NCBI GenBank assembly: GCA_002730475.1
Contig: PCAG01000040.1
Span: 1 to 8,179 of the forward strand
Origin: Spirochaetales bacterium
GTDB taxonomy: Bacteria; Desulfobacterota_D; UBA1144
Direction: 5' to 3'
DNA: 8,179 nt
The notes under the pieces: model-generated
The model's input: only the letters and a program-made list of their open reading frames with translations
Told to the model about the DNA's origin: nothing
Databases searched by the model: none
Shown here: positions 1 through 5,656 of the stretch, one piece after another
Layout: every line of letters starts with the position of its first letter
Position numbering within the stretch: the stretch's first letter is position 1
Translations under genes and position numbers: made by a program

Positions 1-310
1 ATTTTAATTGTGTTTCTATTTGGATATTAAGAACGAGCTTCTTACCAAAGTATTCCGAAGCCACCTCACGTGTTAAATCATCCACGGTAGGACCAAGTCC
101 TCCGGTTAGCAAAACATACTTAGATCTTGAGTTTGCAATTTTAAGCGCAGAAAGAATATCGGCCTTTGAGTCACCAACGCATTGATGATAATTGATTTTC
201 AACCCCATTGCGAAAACCTCTTGGGCTAACATAAAAAAATTATTATCTTGTGTTATTCCACATAATAATTCTTCTCCTATCGTTATCATTTCTATATTAT
301 TTGTTTTCAT
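1..310 (-). CDS. cinA: CinA-type protein, N-terminal part (runs off the left edge)
   Basis: The reverse strand reads open from an ATG at 310 to the window edge: 103 complete codons, no stop. The product starts MKTNNIEMITIGEELLCG, which fits the opening of the CinA/MoCF-biosynthesis (molybdopterin-binding-like) domain. It continues with a VGDSKADIL segment (residues 45-53) and the family signature TGGLGPTVDDLTRE (69-82). CinA proteins are usually about 400-430 residues, so roughly three quarters would lie outside. The family has a nucleotide-binding N-terminal domain linked to ADP-ribose/NAD-related pyrophosphatase activity and often a C-terminal NMN deamidase domain; whether this protein has the latter cannot be seen. 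It is divergent from the SDR gene at 394. A stand-alone MoCF-domain protein is the main alternative. The family call is firm; the full architecture is not known. Confidence 0.88.
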   Translation of the reverse strand, partial: MKTNNIEMITIGEELLCGITQDNNFFMLAQEVFAMGLKINYHQCVGDSKADILSALKIANSRSKYVLLTGGLGPTVDDLTREVASEYFGKKLVLNIQIETQLK

Positions 311-341
311 TTATGAATTTAATAATACCTTGAATATAAGT

Positions 342-371
342 TTGTAATGCGTAAACTCTCTATTAAATAAT
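342..371 (+). promoter_or_regulatory. candidate sigma70-like promoter for the SDR-cysS pair
   Basis: TTGTAA at 342-347 and AATAAT at 366-371 are separated by 18 nt. They match the -35 consensus at 4 of 6 and the -10 consensus at 5 of 6 positions. A start near 379 would leave a leader of about 15 nt that just includes the GGGAG ribosome site at 384-388. In AT-rich DNA such matches arise by chance, so this is only a candidate. For the opposite direction (cinA) I see a TATTAT at 327-322 but no convincing -35. Confidence 0.35.
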
Positions 372-383
372 CGAATAAGACTT

Positions 384-388
384 GGGAG
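384..388 (+). promoter_or_regulatory. ribosome binding site that sets the SDR start
   Basis: GGGAG lies 5 nt upstream of the ATG at 394. An in-frame TTG at 382 would extend the protein by four residues, but it would place this site inside the coding region. The ATG at 394 is therefore the better start. Confidence 0.75.
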
Positions 389-393
389 ATAAT

Positions 394-1197
394 ATGAAAA
401 TTGACAATTGGCTTGAAGGACATTGGGCTTTAATTTTAGGAGCATCCAGTGGATTTGGAGCCGAAGTATCGAAAAAACTTTCAGAGTATGGAGTCAACAT
501 TCTTGGTATTCATCTCGACAGAAAAAATACAATGAAAAATGTTGAAGAAGTTGTTTCCTATATTGAAAGCAACAATGTAAAGGTAAAATTTTTCAACATA
601 AATGCAGCAGATGAAAATAAAAGAAAAGAAACCTTAGACCAGGCAATAGAACTCGTAGGTAATTCTGAGAAGAAAATCAAAATACTTTTACATTCGCTAG
701 CCTTTGGCTCTTTAAAACCATACGTATCAAGCGACATCGATAAGAATGTTACTCAAAAGAATATGGATATGACCTTAGATGTTATGGCAAACTCCCTTGT
801 TTATTGGGTCCAAGGTGCCCATTCAAGATCTTTGTTTAGCCCCAAGGCCAGGATATATGCCATGACTAGTGCTGGTAGTAGAAAAATTTGGCCGACTTAT
901 GGGCCAGTATCAGCAGCTAAATCTGCGCTTGAATCTCACATTAGACAACTTGCAGTTGAATTGGCTCCAACAGGAATAACGGCCAACTCTCTTTGTGCCG
1001 GAGTTACCCTAACTCCCGCTCTCGAGAAAATTCCTGGCAATGAAGGAATTATCGAAGGGGCATTAAGAAGTAATCCCAGCAATCGACTTACACTTACCGA
1101 AGATATTTCTGGAAGCATAATAGCCTTATCCCATCCAGGGGCAGATTGGATAACGGGGAATATCATTCGGGTTGATGGTGGAGAAGAACTATCTTAA
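394..1197 (+). CDS. SDR-family enoyl-ACP reductase-like protein (FabL/FabI type)
   Basis: A 267-residue short-chain dehydrogenase/reductase. The N-terminal nucleotide-binding glycine motif is GASSGFG (residues 16-22), and the C-terminus is the typical TGNIIRVDGG segment. The catalytic region is not the classical YxxxK: it reads Y169-x6-K176 (YGPVSAAK), the spacing characteristic of enoyl-ACP reductases. The following stretch (AVELAP, then AGVTLTPALEKIPGN) resembles Bacillus FabL, and HSLAFG recalls the FabI 'HSIAFA' segment. Aligning by eye, the second active-site Tyr of FabI falls on Ser, as in FabL. The likely reaction is NAD(P)H-dependent reduction of trans-2-enoyl-ACP in cytoplasmic fatty acid synthesis. 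Its stop overlaps the cysS start by one base (TAATG), implying cotranscription and translational coupling. Family is firm; the enoyl reductase role is an inference from the Yx6K motif, and another SDR substrate is possible. Confidence 0.72.
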   Translation: MKIDNWLEGHWALILGASSGFGAEVSKKLSEYGVNILGIHLDRKNTMKNVEEVVSYIESNNVKVKFFNINAADENKRKETLDQAIELVGNSEKKIKILLHSLAFGSLKPYVSSDIDKNVTQKNMDMTLDVMANSLVYWVQGAHSRSLFSPKARIYAMTSAGSRKIWPTYGPVSAAKSALESHIRQLAVELAPTGITANSLCAGVTLTPALEKIPGNEGIIEGALRSNPSNRLTLTEDISGSIIALSHPGADWITGNIIRVDGGEELS

Positions 1198-2570
1198 TGG
1201 ATTATGAATTACATATCTACAACTCGCTAAACAACAAAAAAGAAATCTTCAAAGAATTAGTTCCTGATAAAGTAGGCATATACGTTTGTGGGCCAACAGT
1301 TTACAGCAGTTCTCATATGGGTCACGCAAGATCCGCAATCGTTTTCGATTCGATAGTTAGATTCTTAAAATTTTTGGGTTATCAAACCACGTACGTAAGA
1401 AACTTTACAGATGTAGACGATAAAATAATTACCAAAGCGGCTGAGCAAGGTATATCGGCAGAGAAAGTAGCCAATAAATATAAAATAGAATATCTTCAAG
1501 ATATTAAGAACTTGGGATGTATAGATCCTGATTTTCAGCCCTGCGTATCAGAAAACATCGACGAAATCATAGACCTCATAGAAAAAATTATTGCTCTCGA
1601 TTATGCATATGTTGTGGATGGAGAAGTTTATTATGATATTAGTAAATTTCCACATTATGGAAATCTTTCTAATCAGAGCACGGATCTAATGCTTTCAAAT
1701 ACAAGACTAGAAGCTAATCCCAACAAAAGAAATGAGCTAGATTTTGCTTTATGGAAATCGGCAAAGAAAGGTGATCCCTTTTGGGAAAGTCCATGGGGAG
1801 ATGGGAGGCCTGGTTGGCACATAGAATGTTCCGCAATGAGTACAAAGTACTTGGGAGACACCTTTGATATCCATGGAGGAGGTAGGGATTTGATATTTCC
1901 CCATCACGAAAACGAAATAGCTCAGTCTGAATGTATATCGAATAAGAAATTTGCAAACTATTGGATTCATAATGGCCTAATTAGCATAAACAATGAAAAA
2001 ATGTCTAAATCTGTTGGGAATATAGTTAATATTCAAGACGCATTAAAGGTATGGAATAAAAATATTATAAGAGTATTTTTTCTAACTCATCACTACAGAA
2101 CGCCTGTGAGTCTTTCGAATGAAGCACTGGAAGAAATCCGAAGGACGCTTATAAATATCAACAAGAAAATTTCTATCAATAAGGATACAAACGAACAGGC
2201 AAGTATGTTTAGGGAATCATGGATTAGTTCTATGCTCGACGATTTTAATACCGCCCAAGCTATCGGATACTATTTTAAGTATATAAACGAAGGAATTCTT
2301 ACGATATCAAATCTTGATTTAATAGAAGAGTTTGAAGAAACAATGGGGATTCATGGCTGGAGAGATGAAATTAAGAATGACATAGATTTACAAAAATCAT
2401 CTAATAGAAATTTTAATGAGGAGCAAATTCAAAAAATAATTCTAGAAAGAAATAGCGCAAGGAAGGCTAAAAATTGGGAAAAAGCTGATAATCTCAGATT
2501 GGAAGCAAAAAAACTTGGCGTAAGACTAATAGATGCCGAAGATGGAACTTCATGGGAAGAAGATGGTTAG
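1197..2570 (+). CDS. cysS: cysteinyl-tRNA synthetase
   Basis: A 457-residue class I aminoacyl-tRNA synthetase that charges tRNA-Cys with cysteine in the cytoplasm; the length is normal (E. coli about 461). The N-terminal CGPTVY is followed by HMGH (residues 40-43), the HIGH signature. KMSKS is intact at 268-272. The zinc ligands that recognise cysteine are present: C31, C211 (in HIECS), H236 and E240 (in PHHENE). The C-terminal helical and anticodon-binding region includes the typical [18 protein letters not shown] stretch. The start ATG overlaps the SDR stop by one base. The nearest purine-rich site (GGAG at 1180-1183) is 13 nt away, so reinitiation from the upstream gene is plausible. No T-box leader is present. 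At its 3' end it overlaps the convergent radical SAM gene by four bases. Confidence 0.98.
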   Translation: MDYELHIYNSLNNKKEIFKELVPDKVGIYVCGPTVYSSSHMGHARSAIVFDSIVRFLKFLGYQTTYVRNFTDVDDKIITKAAEQGISAEKVANKYKIEYLQDIKNLGCIDPDFQPCVSENIDEIIDLIEKIIALDYAYVVDGEVYYDISKFPHYGNLSNQSTDLMLSNTRLEANPNKRNELDFALWKSAKKGDPFWESPWGDGRPGWHIECSAMSTKYLGDTFDIHGGGRDLIFPHHENEIAQSECISNKKFANYWIHNGLISINNEKMSKSVGNIVNIQDALKVWNKNIIRVFFLTHHYRTPVSLSNEALEEIRRTLININKKISINKDTNEQASMFRESWISSMLDDFNTAQAIGYYFKYINEGILTISNLDLIEEFEETMGIHGWRDEIKNDIDLQKSSNRNFNEEQIQKIILERNSARKAKNWEKADNLRLEAKKLGVRLIDAEDGTSWEEDG

Positions 2571-3544
2571 AGCCCTAACAACTCTTTGGCTTTGGCAAAT
2601 GTTGGGGCCTGTGTTTCTCCCCTACATCCAAACCAACAAGTGTTGCATTTCGTATCCGTAAAGAACTCCGAATCGTATTCCGTATAGTAACAAACCGCTG
2701 GCATTTCAGAACATCGTTTAACGTGTCCGTCTGGAGTAACGGTTAGCATAGAACGACCAGCATTACACTTTGGCCCATAACCATTTTTAAAGAAAAGCGG
2801 TATTTGATTCAAGTAATAGTCGCTTGATACTATAGTGTCACCCCATTCTTTTTTTAAAGATATAAGCTGATTGATTACATCTTCTACCTCGTTTGTTTGA
2901 TCCTTAATTAGATGCTCATCATTATTGGCTTTCATGTTTGAGTACGAACTAAAAGATATATTGGCACCCCATTCCCTTGCTCTTTTTGCCATATCGACAA
3001 CTTGATATAAATTTTCATCCATAATTATTGTGTTAATAGATATGGTTTTGTTGAGCTCAGAAGAAATGAGTGGTACCAAGGAAGAAATATGATCCCATAA
3101 CCCATCCACACCTCTATTGACAGAATGCCTATCTCCTAAAAAATCAAGCGAAATGGAAATTTGATCTAGGCCTACATTGTAAAGCTGTTTTGCTTTGTTC
3201 AAATCTAGCAAATCTCCTTTGGTGATTATTCCAGTGTACGTAAAAAATGACGCCGACTTGACTTGCCTTACAATATCTACAATATCTTTTCTGAGCATTG
3301 GTTCGCCACCGGTTATCATTACAACAAGCGGCCCAATTTTATCTATTACGTTTGTATAGTCATCCAATCTTTCCTCATGTTTTGTTTGCCAATAATCACA
3401 AAAATCACACCTAGCATTGCAAAGCTTTGTCACTTCAAGATTGATTAGTTTTGGAGAATTTGAAAGTTCTGTTTGTAGAAATTTTGAAAAGCCTAATATT
3501 CCAAAACTAAACGATTCAAGAAATGATTGATTCCTGTCTAACAT
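2567..3544 (-). CDS. radical SAM protein with SPASM/twitch-like C-terminus, substrate unknown
   Basis: A 325-residue cytoplasmic radical SAM enzyme. C42-x3-C46-x2-C49 (LCNARCDFC) would bind the SAM-cleaving [4Fe-4S] cluster, and GGEP (79-82) contacts SAM. The C-terminal cysteines C260-x12-G-x4-C278, then C285, then C300-x2-C303-x3-C307 match the first half of the SPASM pattern (CX9-15GX4C) but have a shortened second half. This suggests one auxiliary cluster. Related families mature peptides, modify proteins or alter small molecules; I cannot name the substrate, and no obvious precursor-peptide ORF lies nearby. I chose the ATG at 3544; a GTG directly before it (3547) would add one residue. 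No well-spaced Shine-Dalgarno precedes either. The gene is monocistronic in this window, convergent with cysS and divergent from nnr, with a repeat-bearing promoter. Confidence 0.85.
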   Translation of the reverse strand: MLDRNQSFLESFSFGILGFSKFLQTELSNSPKLINLEVTKLCNARCDFCDYWQTKHEERLDDYTNVIDKIGPLVVMITGGEPMLRKDIVDIVRQVKSASFFTYTGIITKGDLLDLNKAKQLYNVGLDQISISLDFLGDRHSVNRGVDGLWDHISSLVPLISSELNKTISINTIIMDENLYQVVDMAKRAREWGANISFSSYSNMKANNDEHLIKDQTNEVEDVINQLISLKKEWGDTIVSSDYYLNQIPLFFKNGYGPKCNAGRSMLTVTPDGHVKRCSEMPAVCYYTEYDSEFFTDTKCNTCWFGCRGETQAPTFAKAKELLGL

Positions 3545-3545
3545 C

Positions 3546-3585
3546 ACTAAGAGGTATTATCCCTGGGACTAAGAGGTATTATCCC
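3546..3585. repeat. two exact 18-bp direct repeats, 22-bp period
   Basis: ACTAAGAGGTATTATCCC occurs at 3546-3563 and again at 3568-3585, separated by TGGG. The 22-bp period is about two helical turns, which would place both copies on one face of the DNA. Read on the minus strand, each copy contains GATAAT. The distal copy supplies the -10 of the proposed radical SAM promoter and the proximal copy lies in its leader, ending at the start codon. A tandem operator or a local duplication are both possible. Confidence 0.85.
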
Positions 3586-3606
3586 CAAGGATTAGATTGA
3601 ATTCAA
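3578..3606 (-). promoter_or_regulatory. candidate sigma70-like promoter for the radical SAM gene
   Basis: On the minus strand TTGAAT (3606-3601) is followed after 17 nt by GATAAT (3583-3578). Transcription would start near A3570, giving a leader of about 26 nt before the ATG at 3544. The -10 lies inside the distal copy of the 18-bp repeat, and the -35 lies inside the palindrome at 3596-3607. Confidence 0.55.
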
Positions 3607-3607
3607 T
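3596..3607. promoter_or_regulatory. 12-bp perfect palindrome overlapping the minus-strand -35
   Basis: ATTGAATTCAAT reads identically on both strands and contains the minus-strand TTGAAT -35 hexamer. ATTGAAT recurs at 3619-3625, where it carries the plus-strand -35. A second small palindrome, CGAATTTCG (3627-3635), sits in the plus-strand promoter spacer. They could be operator half-sites, but short AT-rich palindromes are also common by chance. Confidence 0.35.
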
Positions 3608-3619
3608 GTCAGATTACTA

Positions 3620-3647
3620 TTGAATGCGAATTTCGATGGTTTATGAT
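3620..3647 (+). promoter_or_regulatory. candidate sigma70-like promoter for the nnr-tsaE-lysC-cimA operon
   Basis: TTGAAT (3620-3625), a 16-nt spacer and TATGAT (3642-3647) give a good -35/-10 pair. Only 7 nt separate the -10 from the nnr ATG at 3655, so transcription would begin at or next to the start codon. That would make the mRNA leaderless, which agrees with the lack of any Shine-Dalgarno upstream of nnr. Confidence 0.55.
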
Positions 3648-3654
3648 TTAAAAT

Positions 3655-5220
3655 ATGAAGTTAGCTTCAGTTGACCAAATAAAAGAAATTGATTTGTTAT
3701 CAACTTCAAAATATAAAATTCCTAGTAAAACGCGAATGGAGATAGCAGGCTTTAAGTGTTTCGAGATAATAAAGAAAGAATACGGACCCAAGAATGTTCT
3801 TCTTGTCGTTGGTACCGGCAATAACGGTGGCGATGGATTAGTAGTAGCAAAATATCTCCGTATCTATGGCCTCAAATGCGAAATATTAACAATCAATAAT
3901 TCCAAAAAGAGGTCATCTGATTACTTAGAAAATCTCAATATAGTCAAAAAACTAAAAATTAAAATCATAAGAAGCCCTAAGGGATTAAATTTAAAAAAGT
4001 TTGATCTTATAATAGATGCATTATTTGGAGTTGGCCTCAATAGAGACCTTACAAAAGAAGTAAGTAACTTGATAAACAGAATTAATTCAACAAAAATTCC
4101 CATTTGCTCATTAGATATACCATCAGGCTTAAATGCTGATACAGGTTTAGCATATGGAGCTTGTATGAATTCCGATTTAACAATAACTTTTGATTTTGTA
4201 AAGCCTGGTCTTTTAACTGATCCCGGATATAAATACAGTAAGAAAATTCATCTGGTTAAACTTGCTACTCCAATTGAATTGTCGAATAAATTAAATAATT
4301 TCTTTGTCGATGATAATTTCTTTAATAATTTCTTCAAAGCAAGAAATAAGTCCGCTAACAAAGGTAGCTTCGGGCACGTTCTTGTTATAGGTGGATCAAG
4401 AAATATGTCGGGTGCAATAAGCATAGCGGGGCTATCCGCATACAAATCTGGATGTGGCCTAGTAACCTTGTGTATACCAAAATGCATAAGCAATGCATTA
4501 AAAAAGAAATTTCCCGAGTCGATTTTTATTGAGATCCCTAATTCTAGTGATGGTTCGACAATGAATGAAGAGTTTTTCATTAAAGAAGTAAAAAAAAGAT
4601 TAACCAAAAAACCATCCGCAGTTGTAATAGGCCCCGGAATGGGCAACAGGGCGGGACTGCTAGACGTAGTTAGAGAATCGATAAATTTTTTCGATTGTCC
4701 TATAATTCTCGATGCTGACGGTCTCAACGTTGTTTCTGGAAATCTAAATATTTTAAAAAGGAGCAGGAAGGACGTAATAATAACACCACATCCTGGAGAA
4801 ATGGCACGATTAGCCAATACGACTATAAAAGATGTTCAGGAAAATCGAATTAATATAGCAAAAGAAATTTCTACCAAGACTAACGCAATCACCGTTTTAA
4901 AAGGATATAGAACAATTATTGCATCACCCAAAAACAAATTTTATATCAATGGTTCTGGCAATGAAGGAATGGCAACGGGCGGAATGGGCGATTGCTTGAC
5001 CGGAATTATCGCCAGTTTTATTGCTCAGGGATATTCAACTATAGATTCAACCATTTTAGGAATCTTCGCCCATGGAAAAGCTGGAGATATAATTTCTGTA
5101 AAGAATTCTAAGAGAGGTATTTTAGCTTCCGAGATAATAAAAATATTACCTAAAACTATTTCGACCATTGAAGAAAACTCAAATACAAATATAGAATTAG
5201 ATGTAATATCGAATGCTTAA
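3655..5220 (+). CDS. nnr: bifunctional NAD(P)H-hydrate epimerase / ADP-dependent NAD(P)HX dehydratase
   Basis: A 521-residue fusion that repairs damaged, hydrated NAD(P)H: the N-terminal YjeF_N domain interconverts R and S epimers, and the C-terminal ribokinase-like domain dehydrates S-NAD(P)HX using ADP. Epimerase signatures are GTGNNGGDG (residues 53-61), DALFGVG (from D121) and DIPSGLNADTG (from D154). The dehydratase domain starts near GSFGHVLVIGG (237-247) and includes GPGMG (326-330), DADGLN (353-358), TPHPGE (377-382) and NEGMATGGMGD ending at the conserved D446. Length is normal for the fused form and no key residue looks lost. It is the first gene of a tight operon, with its end overlapping tsaE by 8 nt. 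No Shine-Dalgarno precedes the ATG, so leaderless initiation is likely. Confidence 0.96.
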   Translation: MKLASVDQIKEIDLLSTSKYKIPSKTRMEIAGFKCFEIIKKEYGPKNVLLVVGTGNNGGDGLVVAKYLRIYGLKCEILTINNSKKRSSDYLENLNIVKKLKIKIIRSPKGLNLKKFDLIIDALFGVGLNRDLTKEVSNLINRINSTKIPICSLDIPSGLNADTGLAYGACMNSDLTITFDFVKPGLLTDPGYKYSKKIHLVKLATPIELSNKLNNFFVDDNFFNNFFKARNKSANKGSFGHVLVIGGSRNMSGAISIAGLSAYKSGCGLVTLCIPKCISNALKKKFPESIFIEIPNSSDGSTMNEEFFIKEVKKRLTKKPSAVVIGPGMGNRAGLLDVVRESINFFDCPIILDADGLNVVSGNLNILKRSRKDVIITPHPGEMARLANTTIKDVQENRINIAKEISTKTNAITVLKGYRTIIASPKNKFYINGSGNEGMATGGMGDCLTGIIASFIAQGYSTIDSTILGIFAHGKAGDIISVKNSKRGILASEIIKILPKTISTIEENSNTNIELDVISNA

Positions 5221-5656
5221 TTCAAGAGTATGCTCTATAAATGGTACCAATAAAGTTTCTTTGGAAGTTTCAAAGATAGTCAGAGAAGGGACAATTTTAT
5301 TATTAAACGGCGAACTAGGATCTGGGAAGACGCAATTTGTTAGGTTCTTAGGAGATCATCTTGATATCCTTGACACTGTAAGTAGTCCCACCTTCCTAAC
5401 TCTCAACATATATGAATCCAATAACAATTTTAAGATATACCACTTTGACTTTTATAGAGTCAATAGCATTGAGGAACTAGAGCAGATTGGTTTTTTTGAA
5501 ATATTAAACCAGAGAAAGAATCTGATAATAGTTGAATGGGCCAATCGTTATAAGGATTTATTTCTGAATGAAGCCGATAGAACAATAGATATTTATTTTA
5601 ATTTTATAAAGGATAATATAAATCAAAGGGAGATATTAATTAAAGGAAGTAAATAA
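5213..5656 (+). CDS. tsaE: tRNA t6A37 biosynthesis ATPase TsaE
   Basis: A 147-residue P-loop ATPase, normal for the family (formerly YjeE). It acts with TsaB and TsaD in making N6-threonylcarbamoyladenosine at position 37 of ANN-decoding tRNAs. Walker A is GELGSGKT (33-40). The family motifs SPTF (58-61), HFDFYR (76-81) and the VEWANR strand (from 106) follow in the expected order. The ATG at 5213 lies within the last codons of nnr (ATGCTTAA overlap), with no strong ribosome site, so translation is probably coupled to nnr. The nnr-tsaE neighbourhood is widespread in bacteria (E. coli yjeF-yjeE). The other t6A genes are not in this window. Confidence 0.96.
   Translation: MLNSRVCSINGTNKVSLEVSKIVREGTILLLNGELGSGKTQFVRFLGDHLDILDTVSSPTFLTLNIYESNNNFKIYHFDFYRVNSIEELEQIGFFEILNQRKNLIIVEWANRYKDLFLNEADRTIDIYFNFIKDNINQREILIKGSK

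Noticed and set aside
382..393. TTG start giving a four-residue longer SDR
   Set aside because: The GGGAG ribosome site at 384-388 would fall inside the coding sequence; the ATG at 394 is correctly spaced from it.
1150..1197. T-box or other leader RNA ahead of cysS
   Set aside because: There is no intergenic space: cysS starts inside the SDR stop codon, and the sequence upstream is conserved SDR coding sequence.
2566..2579. Intrinsic terminator between cysS and the radical SAM gene
   Set aside because: The stem is only 5 bp with a 4-nt loop, low in GC and without a following U-tract on either strand.
3546..3585. CRISPR array or tandem-repeat minisatellite
   Set aside because: There are only two copies of 18 bp with a 4-bp spacer, and no cas genes; the position over a promoter fits a regulatory site better.
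3548..3654. Small precursor peptide for the radical SAM enzyme in the intergenic region
   Set aside because: I found no short ORF with a start, a ribosome site and a peptide-like sequence here; the space is taken up by repeats and promoter-like elements.
4248..4817. 189-codon open frame antisense to nnr
   Set aside because: It is the complement of conserved YjeF_C motifs, with no ribosome site or family signature of its own.
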